Positions 44,883 to 57,357 of a stretch of 64,000 nucleotides of DNA are shown here, in pieces. This DNA comes from Gaeumannomyces sp. JS-464 (lineage: Eukaryota; Ascomycota; Sordariomycetes; Magnaporthales; Magnaporthaceae): NCBI GenBank assembly GCA_002197995.1, contig NGZR01000001.1, positions 9,114,001-9,178,000 on the forward strand, written 5' to 3'. A model generated the notes under the pieces. It saw only the letters and a list, made by a program, of their open reading frames with translations. It was not told the DNA's origin and did not search any database. The position numbers and the translations under genes were made by a program. Every line of letters starts with the position of its first letter. Positions within the stretch are counted from its first letter, which is position 1.

Positions 44883-45492
44883 GGGCTGAGCGAGCTTGGG
44901 ATCAAGGGTGTTTGGGTGATCGCAACGCGCGGGTTTTATGCATGCGATTCCATTTGTTGCATTGGGACCGGAAATTGGCGTTGAAGTTTTGGGGGCACTC
45001 GTTTCCTGCATTTCATGGCGTTTTGCATTATTCTGGATTGGCAATCATAGCAGCGGGAGCGCTTGGCTTACTTGGGAAGTATCCGAATCGAACTGGAATC
45101 ACAACAACCTTGCGACTGATATTGATGTTCTCTGGGATTATAGGCTCAAGGCACACAACAAGGCGAACTTTCATACCAAATGTGATGGGAATTCTGCCTT
45201 GCCCAGGTTTCCACCACCGCGAGTATTTTCAGCCGGTAAATCCCAAGACATTTTGCCCAACCAGCTCAGCAGCAAATGTGACTGGCCGCCTGGCCACCGG
45301 CCGGATGCTGTGCCCCCACACCTACACATTGATTTAAACGCATCTCCTACCCGGGCTTTTTCTCAGTCACCGACCATGCTTCTTCCTCCTCTTCTTCGGC
45401 CTCCCCTTGTCAACTTTCTCATCTCTCTACTGTTAAATACCTAACCGCCTATTTTCCAACTACATAGCGCTAAATAACACGACTCGGGAATC
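44883..45492. other. Intergenic
   Basis: 600 bp between the repeat-protein stop and the HET gene start. It contains ordinary open frames without domains and a CT-rich leader at 45350-45430. Confidence 0.5.
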
Positions 45493-48400
45493 ATGTCAGC
45501 ACGCATCAACCTTTACCGTCCACTTAATCCGGAAAAGCGTGAGATTCGACTGCTTCGTCTGCTGGCTGCGGATCATGAAGACGAGCCGATTCGATGCCAG
45601 CTATTCGAGGTTTCCCTCGGCGAGGATGCGAATCACAACAACCCAACCCATATCTATGAGGCTCTATCCTACATGTGGGGTGATCCCTCAGCCCGTGAGG
45701 AAATCCTCGTGGACGGACACCAATTCAGCACTTCTCTGAACCTCCACCACATCCTGAGAAATATTCGTCTCCCGGGAGAGGACAGGATCCTGTGGATTGA
45801 TGCTATTTGCATCAACCAGGGTGATGCGGCGGAGAGGGGCGAACAAGTCCAGTTGATGCCATGCATTTACGAGGAAGCCGAAAGGGTTGTTGTTTGGCTG
45901 GGACCGGAAACACCAGACACACAAACTTCCATGCGATGGCTTTGCGACATTGAGAGAAGATCAAGTGGTTCCTGGGACACCAACCAGGACGCACCCTCCT
46001 CAAGCCCTGACAAACTCTTACGGGCTGCGAGCGCCAGCACCTCAGAGACTCATACTGCAGTCCAAGAAAAAGGCGCCGAGACCGAATCTTCTCAGACGCC
46101 ACAAGACAAGCTTACTGTCCTTTGCAACAGCCCGTGGTTCTCCAGTGCATGGCGTGCACAGGAAGTGGCTGTCGCAAAACGAGTGGCCATCATGTATGGG
46201 CGTGACTCTATCAGTTCACGCAACTTCGTGATGGCTTCTATACGCCACTTCGGCACTTTTCCCACGTACGTTCGACCAATGATCGAACTAATGCCTGGTC
46301 CGCTGAGAGCGGAATCACGGGCGACCGGCAGCCGCAAACTCTTTTCCCTTGTCCGCAAATTCTCCAAGCACAAAGCCAAGGATCCTAGGGACAAGATCTT
46401 CGCGCTTTTGAGAATTTCAGATGATGCACGCGACAGTGCTCTGATGGCACCAGATTATACCGAAAGTCTGGACGAGGTGTTTGCCAGGACTCTCGGATTC
46501 TTCATGTTCCCTGATGAGTCTATGCCTGGCCGAGAAGAGGTCTTGGCCGAACTGAAGGGTCGTGGCCTCGGAAACCTCCCCGAGTCACCTACCAAGTTGG
46601 CAAATGTTTTGTTACGATGGGCTGTCGCGGCCAACAGGCCAAGCCTTCTAGCTGCCCTCCTTCAGCAGCGATCCGACCTCGATATCAACGGCTCTGCGAC
46701 GGCCTGCCTGCCCACCTCTGTGCCTTCTGGCCCGGCGCGGAAAGGCCGGCGACGAGCGTCTCGCAAATATGCTGCTAGAACGGGATGAGATAGACGTCAA
46801 TCGTGTCTATCGAGGCGACAGCGCCCTCAATTTTGCTGTCAAGTCGCGCAACTTGAGAATGACGGAAATTCTCGCTTCCCGGCCCGACGTCGATTTATGG
46901 CATGTTGGCTCTAACGGCATGACACCGCTGGAAACAGCCTGGGTCGGCTGTCCCGGCAGTCCCAGGAATATTGCCATCACTCAGGCGCTCGTTGGCAATC
47001 CACGCATCGAAGAGGATACGGCAGCTTTGTCAACGCTCCTTGACAAGTTTCCGGGTCTCCGCGCGTTTGATAACGCGCGCTGGGCAATCCTTAATGATAT
47101 CCCAGGAGAATTAAACCCGAGGATGAAGCTCCTGACGAGGAACGGCACCGACACAAAGCTGGACGACCCCGCCAAGACAAGCGAGCGCGTGTGGAAACCT
47201 AACAGCGCAGAAGAGCTTAGTCGGAGCGTGGACGGCAGGGAAGTGGTATCCCTGCTGGAAGTTGATGCTCAAAAACACACCGACCAAGATTCGGGCTACG
47301 GATCAGCGTCACGGGTGCCGACCCTAGTAGCATCCTCGCAACAATCTGTCTTTGGGGCGGCAAACCTAATGAATCCCCAATCCCCCAAGCCTGATCACGG
47401 CGATGACGTTCGGTCCGTCGTGTCCGACAACGACGATGTCGCTTCTCAGGCCACTAATGAGACGACAGCCGCAGCACTTACCGGGAAGACCTTGATAAGA
47501 ATGTTCCTCAGCGAGGAGCCACGATTCAGAGCACTGTGCGAAGGGGCAACATCAGCAATGGGGGACGAGCGCTTTGTCCAGAATATGCGGCGACTGCTGA
47601 AGTCGTTTCACAAGAACCTGCTGCTAGAAGCCAGCACCGAGGGTGAGAAAGCGGTTGCCAAACTCTTGCAGAGCCGTCAGGGGAGACTCCGCATCAGCCA
47701 CCAGCTCGCCGTCTTTCTTAGGCAGGATCAGGAGGGCTGGGATGGTGACCGGGTCGAAGCGCGGGTTGCCCCACAGGACCAACGCAGCGTGGAAAGCTGG
47801 CTTGAGACGATTGCCGAAAAGCCCAAAGAGCACGCGACCACGCATTCATAACGGTTGAGGAGCCCCCAGCAATCCGCAGCAAGCTCTGATGACGAAACCG
47901 ACATCGACGAAGAAGAATACCCGCACATCTCGGAGCTGAGAAACTTTCTACAGCGGGCGGAATCATACAAGCGGCTGCTCAAAGACTTTGAGCTCATGTT
48001 CTTGCCCACATGGTTGATGCGCCTGCTTCGATCGGTGCCCAGAAAGGATATCAGGTTGTCAACAAGACAGGACACTTCGGTTTCAAACAGGCTCAAGTCA
48101 TGGGTGGAGGACCACACGCAGGTGAGGTGGAACTGGTGGCCTCTTGAGCGGCGAAGACGGCCGTTGGGATGACCGGTCTCGCATCTTTGGAGATGTGTAA
48201 GTCGAAACGTGCCTTCCAGCGCCCAGCGGCGGGTATATGTGAAGATGATGCTAACGCTTTGCAGAGTTGCGGAGAGCTGCAGTGGAAAGAGACTTCCATG
48301 GCACAAGCAGATTCGGTGAGGCAGGTACTCGGCCTCTCTAACGACAAGCCGGACCTCCTGCCAGCATGCTCGCACACGAGAGCACGCAGTCTGTCTGAAA

Positions 48401-49410
48401 TTTCTCCATCCTAGCTCGGAACGTAGTTCACTTTCCCACCGCCGGGGCGAGGTCATCGGCGGCCCAGAGATATATCCCTCAAACAGTGATGGGCCATCTC
48501 CTCCAAGAAACGAAGCCACTTCCGCCTCAACTGGTAGTCAGGACACCGGCGCCGCGGCCCCCACTGGGTCGCTCGGAACGCAGGCCCTTCGGCAATCCGC
48601 GCCAGTGCAGACCGCTGAGCCAACCGTCGAGAAAAAGCGGTGGATATTGGTCGGCGTCCAAGCACCGTGGCCAAGCAGCGCGGTTGCCCCAATCGGCCAA
48701 TTCGACCTTGACGAAAAAAACACCGACAGCGACTTTTTTAGGAAGTTGAAGCGGTGTTACGAAACGCAGCGACGCCGATGGAGGCTATGGCTTCTTATCT
48801 GGCAGCTGGACTACTGTGAGGTGACAAGGGTGAGTCTGCTGTCTGGACATTGTCTTTAGCTTTTTTCTCTCTTTCATTGTGAAAGCTGATGTCCGCCAAT
48901 ACCAACCACTGCCAGTTCCGGCAAATTGCCCCTACATTGATGGCTCGTGAGCGCTCGGACCTCCCTAGACAGGGTGAATACTGCTACAACCCTCGTCCCG
49001 ACCATCAGGATGCCACGAACCCTCCGATCGAAGACGACGTGTTCCAGGCCTACTACTACAGTTGCCCTCCGTCTTGCATCTGGTCAGCTTTTCACCACTG
49101 CATCCCGGAGCAGACCGGCACTGAGAACCTGGAACGCATCCCCAAGAGGACTAAGCGCTTTGGTGATGATTGGGGACGGCCTGTCTGGGGGCTGGAGCCA
49201 GTTTTTGCGGTTTCGTTTTTCCGCGTGGTTCTTTATCACATCCTCATGCTCGTGGGCCCTTTCACATACTTTGGAGTCTCTCAATCGGCCAATCCCGGTG
49301 ATCTTCAAAATGCGGCTGTTCCAGCATCCATTGTATTCAGCCTGTTATCGGTATTCTGGGCTGTTGCTGAGCTGAGCCCAGTTAGGGGGAAACGGGGGCA
49401 GTCTAGCTAG
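45493..49410 (+). CDS. HET-domain protein with ankyrin-like region and fungal membrane C-terminus, broken
   Basis: Heterokaryon-incompatibility type protein linked to self/non-self recognition and programmed cell death. The HET domain (about residues 50-260) has YEALSYMWGDPS, DRILWIDAICINQGD, QVQLMPCIYEEAERVVVWLG and SSAWRAQEVAVAKRVAIMYG, then KAKDPRDKIFALL. An ankyrin-like stretch follows (DEIDVNRVYRGDSALNFAVK, VGSNGMTPLETAW). Past about 47.85 kb the family-typical second half is seen in pieces: DDETDIDEEEYPHISELRNF, RRWRLWLLIWQLDYCEV, FRQIAPTLMARERSDLP, and the membrane tail PVWGLEPVFAVSFFRVVLYH with NPGDLQNAAVPASIVFSLL. Breaks: near 46695, at 46741-46743 (A-run one short) and an in-frame TAA at 47849-47851; introns in 48.1-48.9 kb are not resolved. 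It could be two genes, but I think one long gene, possibly inactive, beside the transposon pair. Confidence 0.65.
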
Positions 49411-49596
49411 GACGGCGAATTTACAACGAGGTGCCAAAGGCTGAAGGAATCGGGTACCAACATTTGACATCGGCTAAATTGAGGGACTAGATAGAGAAAG
49501 AAGGATTTGATATGGAGCTAAGAAGATGTATATCACTGGTTTGACTTAGAACTGTATTAATAAAAAATCAAGTAGCAAGAGGCATAACTGGTCTAT

Positions 49597-52386
49597 TAAA
49601 AGGAGGCTCTTCCGGGCCACGCACCCTTTTGCATCTACACGCACCCTGCCCCACTTTTGGCCCGTGCAACGCCTGTGCGTTCCGGTTTCGCAGCCCACGT
49701 AATTTTGCTTGCAAATTGAACTTGGTGCCATTTTTAATCCATTTTTTAACAATTACCCCTATAAACGAAGTGATCACGATCTCGAGCGACGACGAGGCCA
49801 GGCCGGACGAGGCTGGGCCGGACGAGGCTGGGCCGGCTTTTAACGAGGCTGCAGCCCCCCCAACGAACTGGGACGGCCTCCCCTGAACCGCCGAGCCCCC
49901 TTTAAAGGTCCTTTCGACCCTTTACCCTACCGGCGACGCGCTTAATAACGCTATAAGCGACTATCTTATTGCGGAGGGTATTAAAATAACGGTAATGCGG
50001 TCGTTTAAAGATTTCCAGGGCTTTAAAAAGGTCGAGGCTAGGTGCCTTTTCCGGTTACGGCCGACCAATTCCCGGGCCCTCCGCTTACGCACGCAAACTT
50101 TCCAAATTTTTATTTGCAACTACGGCTTTATTATGCAACGGCTCGAGGTTAACGGAGGCTTTTAAAGCGTTAAAATGACCTGTTTTACCCACTAAAGCCA
50201 CGGCCGCCTTTTTGCAAACGCCATAAAGCCTTTCGTACGGCAGCAAAAGGACGCTTTTAAAAACAAGCATTGGAGGTTCCTACGCCCTTTTTTTGCAAAT
50301 TTAACGATCCGCACGCGTTTAATACTCGACCTTTGCCGATCCTGATACCCCAACGTGCATTAAAGCCTTCCAGCGTTATATAAATATAAGGCAGCTTACC
50401 GGAAAAAGGAGGTTAACGAATATAGGCCGGTCGCGGCTTTAGTATAAGCTTTAAAAAATCCGGAAATCGTGTTTAAAGCTTTTAACCCGCCTGATTTCCT
50501 TTAGCGAAACCCAAAAACTATTACCTTTGCCGGCGTTGTTTGGGCATACGAAAAAGCCGTCCCTTTTTTTTAAGCCAACCCGCACTGCTTTTAAATCGAC
50601 GTTACTTATAAAACGAACCGTAACAATATGCACCTTTTTACAGCCGTAATCTTAACTAATAAGCGCATAACGATACCGGCTTTTTGGGGCCTAATAAATA
50701 ACGAAACGAAGGAAACCTTCCTTTGGCTTTTTAACGCTTTTCGCGATTTTTTAGCAGCTTTCGAAATCCCGGCCCCTAAAATTGCTTTTACGGATTTAGA
50801 TTTTCGCATGCGCGCTAGCTTTTAAGCCTGTTTTCCTTTCGTAAAAATGCAGCTTTGCGTTTATTATATAAACGCCGACGTTATGCTTTAAATAAAAAAA
50901 ATAAAGCAAATTTGCGGTCGCGAAAGCTTTCGAGGGGTTCTTTAATCGGGACCCCCAAAACGAAGCCCGGCGAGGGTTAAAAGCCGGGCCGGGCCCTAAT
51001 AAAAGCGAGGTTAACAAGGTTAATAAGGAGGATTTACGTACTTTTAATAACAGTTACCGACGGATTTGGTTTGCTTAAAGCCTGAATGCTTACTAATACG
51101 ACCCTAACGATATTCCTTATACGCGGGCCGGCTTTTTTGCCTTTTGGAAGCACGTCGTTTATGCCCGGAGCTGTTCGGCGTATAAAAAGGTTATGGATAA
51201 GCTTATTAGCGAGTTTTTCGAATAGGAACGTTTAATTAACTACTTGTAATAAACCGTTTGGCCTTTTCGCTGGTAATAGGCTTATTATTATACTAAATAC
51301 AACCTTAATAAAAGCGTAATTAGTACCGCCGGCGCCGAAGGGAATTACGGATCCCTTAAAACGTATAACCTTTTTTCCCGATTAACGTTAGCCCAAGTTA
51401 AACAAGCGACTCGCCGGTAAACGAGGCATAAAATTACGGCTTTCGAAAATCGCTAACAGGCTTCCCACGCGCGCGTAAAGTGGGATTACGCCGGCCGTTT
51501 GTAAGCGGGAGCCCTTTTTTTACGCGCCTCGTTATAGTGCTTTAATTTCCTTAAGCAAATTAACCGCCGTGTAATATTAACGTTCCTTTTTTACAAGCAC
51601 CCAACCGGCCTAAATATCGGCTTTTATATTAACTTTACGCGTGCGTAATACGGCCTGCCCTGCTTTTACGAGTTTATTACGCTGCATAAAGCTTAATAGC
51701 GCGATTCGCAAACGCTTAGCTTGCAAATCGCCGCCGTCGATAGCTTTTAACTGCACGCGGGCAACCGCCTCGCGAAAAACCTTTTATTGCGGGTTACAAA
51801 GCCGGTTGGGGTTAAAAAAGCCGGCTTTAAAAGATTAAGCCCTTTAATAACGAGGCGCCGGCGGTAAAGCCTCGCACCCGCGCTCGCACGGGTATACGGG
51901 CTAACGCAAAGCGTAATTACTTTTAACACGAACTAGGTGCCTCCCTAAAGGCATATAACGAGGCTAACGAAGCGGAAGGTCCGGTGTTTACTTTCGGCAC
52001 TCCTTTACTTTTAACGCCGGCCGCTTTGCTTTTAACGCTAGCCGTTTTGCTTTTAGCGTTTGCGCCGGCCTTTAACGAGTTTTTTAATTTTTTTGCGAGT
52101 TTTTAAGCCTTTTTATAGCTTTAAATAAACGGTTTTAACGCCGTGCTTTTGCACTTTTCCTATGTAATTGGCGGTTTAACACTGCGTTTTTAATCGTTTT
52201 TTAATAAATTGCTCGTAGCGATAATTTTTATTTGCTTCCCTTTTGTTAACTAAGCCCCTGCCTGCATTAAAACCTATGTTCGTTTATGTAAGTGCGTTAT
52301 AAAAAAGTCCATGCGCACCGATATCGGGGTAAGGGTGCGTGTAAATGCAAAAAAGGTGCGTAACCCGGAAAAGCTTTATTATTAAT
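49597..52386 (+). mobile_element. Mutator-like (MULE) DNA transposon, RIP-mutated, copy 1
   Basis: Terminal inverted repeats of roughly 55 bp: the left end reads AAAAGGAGGCTCTTCCGGGC, then CACGCACCC and CTACACGCACCC; the right end (52326-52386) is the imperfect complement, ending ACCCGGAAAAGCTTTATTAT. Inside is a transposase remnant on the plus strand. The body is TA-rich, with frequent TAA/TAG in otherwise coding-like frames, as expected after RIP. Short CCGGACGAGGCTGGG tandem units at 49800-49835 encode a PDEAG repeat. Target-site duplications are not clear. Confidence 0.82.
49760..51930 (+). pseudogene. MULE transposase remnant, copy 1
   Basis: Fragments in order: an acidic N-terminus (ITISSDDEARPDEAGPDEAG), a FAR1-like DNA-binding stretch (VMRSFKDFQGFKKVEARC), then the core domain near 50.6-50.8 kb (MHLFTAVILTNKRITIPAFW, ETKETFLWLFNAFRDFLAAF, IAFTDLDFRMR). 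The last block matches the DDE-type MULE core, with the Asp in FTDLD. The C-terminal parts (YGLPCFYEF...LHKA) are SWIM-region-like. Many in-frame stops interrupt it, so it cannot be functional. Confidence 0.75.
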
Positions 52387-52700
52387 AGGAGTCGAGCATA
52401 AGCAGCAACCATTAAACATTATTAACACTGCCGCCGTCCACGCGTTTTTAAACCCCTTTTAAAAGGTTATTTTAAAAGCGGTGCCTAATGCTAAAGCCGG
52501 CCTGGCGCACCCACGAACCGATACTATACGCAGTCGCGCGTGTAGTTCGGCTTTCCGCCTTTGGAATATCGAATACTAAATAGCCCGGTTTCGCAATGCC
52601 CCGAAAAACTTTAAAACGAGGTAAGGAGGGAAGTAAACCGCAAAACGACAGCTTTTACAAAAAGATAATATGCAACGATAGGCCGAGCGAAAAAGCTTTT
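52387..52700. other. Spacer between the inverted MULE copies
   Basis: 314 bp of TA-rich unique sequence with no gene. It forms the loop of the near-palindrome. Confidence 0.6.
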
Positions 52701-53169
52701 TTTTAATAAAGCTTTTCCGGGCTACGCACTTTTTTTGCATTTACACGCACCCTTACCCTAATATCGGTACGTATAAACTTTTTTATAACGCACTTATATA
52801 AACGAACATAGGCTTTAATGCAAGCAGGGGCTTAGTTAATAAAAGGGAAGCAAATAAAAGTTATCGCTACAAGCAATTTATTAAAAAACGATTAAAAACG
52901 CAATGTTAAACCGCCAATTACATAAGAAAAATGCAAAAGCACGGCGTTAAAACCGTTTATTTAAAGCTATAAAAAAGCCTAAAAACTCGCAAAAGGATTA
53001 AAAAACTCGTTAAAAGCCGGCGCAAACGCTAAAAGCAAAGCGGCTGGCGTTAAGGGCAAAGCGGCCGGCGTTAAAAGTAAAAAAGTGCCAAAAGTAAACA
53101 CCGGACCTTCCGCTTCGTTAACCTCGTTACGTGCTTTTAAAAAGGCACTTAGTTCGTGTTAAAAGTAAT

Positions 53170-55225
53170 CACGCTTTACGTTAACCCGTATACCCGTGCG
53201 AGCGCGAGTGCGAGGCTTTACCGCCGGCGCCTCGTTATTAAAAGGCCTAATCCTTTAAAACCGGCCCTTTTTAACCCCAACCGGCTTTATAACCCGCAAT
53301 AAAGGGTTTTTCGCGAGGCGGTTGCCCGCGTGCAACTAAAAGCTATTAACGGCGGCGATTTGCAAGCTAAGCGTTTGCGAATCGCGCTATTACTTTTATG
53401 CAGCGTAATAAACTCGTAAAAGCAGGGCAGGCCGTATTACGCACGCGTAAAGTTAATATAAAAGCCGATATTTAGGCCGGTTGGGTGCTTGTAAAAAAGG
53501 AACGTTAATATTACACGGCGGTTAATTTGCTTAAGGAAATTAAAGCATTATAACGAGGCGCGTAAAAAAAGGGCTCCCGCTTACGAACGGCCGGCGTAAT
53601 CCCACTTTACGCGCGCGTGGGAAGCCTGTTAGCGATTTTTAAAAGCCGTAATTTTATGCCCCGTTTACCGGCGAGTCGCTTGCTTAACTTGGGCTAACGT
53701 TAATCGAAAGAAAAAGTTGTACGTTTTAAAAAATCCGTAATTTTTTTTAGCGCCGGCGGTACTAATTACGCTTTTATTAAGGTTATATTTAGTATAATAA
53801 TAAGCCTATTGCCGGCGAAAAGGCCAAACGGTTTGTTACAAGTAGTTAATTAAACGTTCCTATTCGAAAAACTCGCTAACAAGCTTATTCATAGCCTTTT
53901 TATACGCCGAACGGCTCCGGGCATAAACGACGTGCTTTTAAAAGGCAAAAAAGCCGGCCCGCGTGTAAGGAATATCGTTAAAGTCGTATTGGTAAGCATT
54001 TAGGCTTTAAGCAAACCAAATCCGTTAATAACTGTTATTAAAAATACGTAAATCCTCCTTATTAACCTTATTAACCTCGCTTTTATTAAAGCCCGGCCCG
54101 GCTTTTAACCCTCGCCGGGCCTCGTTTTAAAGGTCCCGATTAGGGGACCCCTTAAGGGCTTCCGCGGCTGCAAATTTGCTTTATTTTTTTTTATTTAAAG
54201 CATAACGTCGGCGTTTATATAATAAACGCAAAGCTGTATTTTTACGAAGGGAAAACAAGCTTAAAAGCTAGCGCGCATGCGAAAATTTAAATCCGTAAAA
54301 GCAACTTTAAAAGCCGGGATTTTAAAAGCTGCCAAAAAATCGCGAAAAGCGTTAAAAAGCTAAAAAAAGGTTTCCTCCGTTTCGTTATTTATTAAGCTTT
54401 AAAAGGCCGGTATCGTTATGCGCTCGTTAGTTAGGATTACGGCCGTAAAAAGGTGCATATTATTATAGTTCGTTTTATAAATAACGTCGATTTAAAAGCA
54501 ATGCGGGTTGGTTTAAAAAAAAGGAACGGCTTTCTCGTATGCCCAAACAACGCCGGTAAAAGTGGTAGTAGTTTTTGGGTTTCGCTAAAAAAAATCGGGC
54601 GGGTTAAAAGCTTTAAACACGACTTTCAGATCTTTTAAAACCTGTATTAAAGCCGCAACCGGCCTGTATCCGTTAACCTCCTTTTTCCGGTAAGCTGCTT
54701 TATATTTATATAACGCTAAAAGGTTTTAATGCACGTTAGGGTATCGGGATCGGCAAAAATCGAGTATTAAACGCGTGCAAATCGTTAAATTTGCAAAAAA
54801 AAAAGCGTAGGAACCTCCAATGCTTATTTTTAAAAGCGTCCTTTTGCTGCCGTACGAAAGGCCCTATAGCGTTTGCAAAAAGGCGGCCGTGGCTTTAATG
54901 GGTAAAACAGGTCATTTTGGCGCTTTAAAAGCCTCCATTAGCCTCGAGCCGTTGCATAATAAAGCCGTAGTTGCAAATAAAAATTTGGGAAGTTTGCGTG
55001 TGTAAACGGAGGGCCCGGGAATTGGTCGGCCGTAACCGGAAAAGGCACCCAGCTTCGACCTTTTTAAAGCCCTAGGAGTTTTTAAACGACCGCATTACCG
55101 TTATTTTATACCCTCCGCAGTAAAATAATCGCTTATAACGTTGTTAAACGCGTCGCCGGTAGGGTAAAAGGTCGAAAGGACTTTTAAAAGGGGCTCGGCG
55201 GTCCAAAGGAGGCCGTCCCAGTCCG

Positions 55226-55273
<48 letters not shown>

Positions 55274-55370
55274 TTGCAGCCTCGTTAAAGGCCGGCCCAG
55301 CCTCGTCCGGCCCAGCCTCGTCCGGCCCGACCTCGTCGTCGCTTGAAATCGTAATTATTTCGTTTATAGG
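53170..55370 (-). pseudogene. MULE transposase remnant, copy 2
   Basis: Minus-strand counterpart of the copy 1 transposase: an acidic N-terminus (SSDDEVGPDEAGPDEAG), a proline run from the poly-G tract, VLSTFYPTGDAFNNVISDYF, then the core and C-terminal parts broken by numerous TAA/TAG. No long open frame survives. Confidence 0.7.
55229..55272. repeat. Homopolymer of 44 G
   Basis: An uninterrupted G run inside MULE copy 2, reading as poly-proline on the element's coding strand. The equivalent place in copy 1 (49855-49861) has 7 C. Confidence 0.95.
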
Positions 55371-55534
55371 GGTAATTGTTAAAAAATGGATCAAAAATGG
55401 CACCAAGTTCAATTTGCAGGCAAAATTACGTGGGTTGCGAAACCGGAACGCACAGGCGTTGCACGGGCCAAAAGTGGGGCAGGGTGCGTGTAAATGCAAA
55501 AAGGGTGCGTGGCCCGGAAGAGCCTTTTAATAAT

Positions 55535-57357
55535 GGGCGGGTTGTTGCTTTAAAACTGGCTTGCTAGGCTGAGCAATATCTATGTTTGGGTAATTACCCA
55601 TCTCGTGCACGCACGTCATAGCGAACCGAGCGGAAAGTCGGCTGGCAAATACCTCCGCTCGACGGAAGGGTCAATCCATGCCATCCCGACCCCTAAGATA
55701 AGCCAATGCGCTCTTGTAGCACGTCTTTATGATTTGCGCAAAAGCAATAAGGGGTAGCCGGCTTTGACACTCGCGAGGGGTTACGAAAGCCAGACTGCAG
55801 CGGCAAAGCTATACCCGGAAAGGGGCAGGCAGGATCGCCGTAAGCAGGGGACGGATGCTGTAATCGTTAACTCTCTCGCGACTTATCAAGGCCGCCGCCA
55901 TCAATGCTGGCGGTTTAGTCAATCCCATGATGACTTACTGTCGAACGAGACCCCTCTCGCCTACCCAAGTATTCACCGCCTTGTTTGTTTGTGGCTTGGG
56001 CCAGCGTTTCTATTTCTTTTGTATAACGTGCACCTTTGGGAGATGGCTGGGTGTCGGAAGCACCCGCAGCCCAACATAGTGCTAGCCCAAGGAGGTACTT
56101 GCTCAGCTCGTCTCGGCCGGAGGTAGGGGGCAGGCAGTGGGTCCGATGCGCATACAGTAATTAGTGGACGATCCCCCACAGAGACTCCGAGCTTTGATGG
56201 CGCACTAGCCCGGGTTTTCAGATCACGTTGACAAACTTGGGTACCCGTTGGCACAACTTCGGCGCTAGGACACATGTTTGGACATTTTCAAGCACAATTT
56301 CGACTGCGGGACATGAGGTTTCTTGGTTGTATGGTGTAGGCACTACTTAAATTCCAACACAGAGTGCAGGGCTTGTGGTTTGAAACAAGTGGTGGCGCCC
56401 TACGGCTCGTCAGAGAAACGGCGCGCGAAGAAGCCCAGCCTGAACACAAAAACGGGGACAACAAAACAGGGGAAACATCGCAAACAAATTAAGGAGTAGC
56501 CTCTCGATGGCTGGGAACCGAAGTTTATTTTGGTTCCTGAATCGCTCCTCCCGTGCTTGAGAATTGGGCGGACCCATCACGCCTTGCGCACGATAGCGTC
56601 ATCGGCCATTCCTAGGATTTTGAAACATCCTTTATATCATCGAGTCATACCGGTCACCATATCGAGCAGCACACTTGGGCGCACCGCCGTTACTGTAGTA
56701 TGCCCGCAGGCTTGAGAGGTTGGTAGCAGTGTCGCACAGACATTGTCTTGAATCTGCGCATGGCAAGATCGACCTGCACCGAGGGAATCGAGGGTTACTC
56801 ACGAGAGCCATTCGCTGGCCTCCTGTCCTGATACGCTGATTCTGTGCTTTACGTCATAAAAACCTGCATGTTTCTTTTCGTGGCCGGCGCGGTTGTCCCC
56901 GCGATGCCCGTCTGCGTGCCGATGCCGTCCATCCAGATCGCTGTGGCGCTGGCCACGACTTACAAGTGGTATGCGCTAAAGGGGCAGGGCGCCGAATAGT
57001 GCAGTAGATCGCTCTTTCCGGACGTCGTCGCTGCGGCGACTCCGCCTGTGTCTCCACATCAGTTGGGCATGGAGGCACGGCGGTGGATGCTCGTTACTTC
57101 TATAGGGAGGATCGACAACCCCTCGACCCCAATATCGGAATCCCGAGACAACGCACCATCACAACTCGATGTCACGCACACGATGCCTTGTCCGATGCTG
57201 GAGCAGCGCGCCGCAGAACCATTTATAAACGGCGGCAGGTGGCCTCTCTCCGTCGATATGATGGTGGGATCGCCCAGCTCCAGCTCCCAGCTTCAGCACC
57301 AAACCTGTCCTTCGTTCTTTGTCCTTGAGCTCGCTCTCCTCGTTGTCGTTGCCCATC
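55535..57357. other. Intergenic, flank of the transposon pair
   Basis: 1.8 kb with no supported gene. GC content returns to that of the host. Only the TATA box of the next gene is noted. Confidence 0.55.
57221..57229 (+). promoter_or_regulatory. TATA box of the flavoprotein gene
   Basis: CCATTTATAAACGG lies about 130 bp before the ATG at 57358. Confidence 0.5.

Larger units (their letters stand above)
49597..55534. repeat. Near-palindrome of about 5.9 kb: two MULE copies in inverted orientation
   Basis: The left arm (49597-52386) and the right arm (52701-55534, reverse complement) are the same element; a 314-bp spacer separates them. For example GTTCCGGTTTCG and the CCCACTTTTGGCCCGTGCAA tract near 49650-49690 reappear reverse-complemented near 55440-55480. 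The arms differ mainly by transition-type changes and small indels. Confidence 0.9.
52701..55534 (-). mobile_element. Mutator-like (MULE) DNA transposon, RIP-mutated, copy 2 (inverted)
   Basis: Same element as copy 1, on the opposite strand. The inner end (52701-52760) reads TTAATAAAGCTTTTCCGGGC; the outer end (55476-55534) reads the complement of GGCTCTTCCGGGCCACGCAC. Its 5' coding part is less damaged than copy 1: it keeps a Trp codon where copy 1 has a stop (LLWTAEP against P-stop-TAEP). It carries a 44-G homopolymer where copy 1 has only 7 C. Confidence 0.82.
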
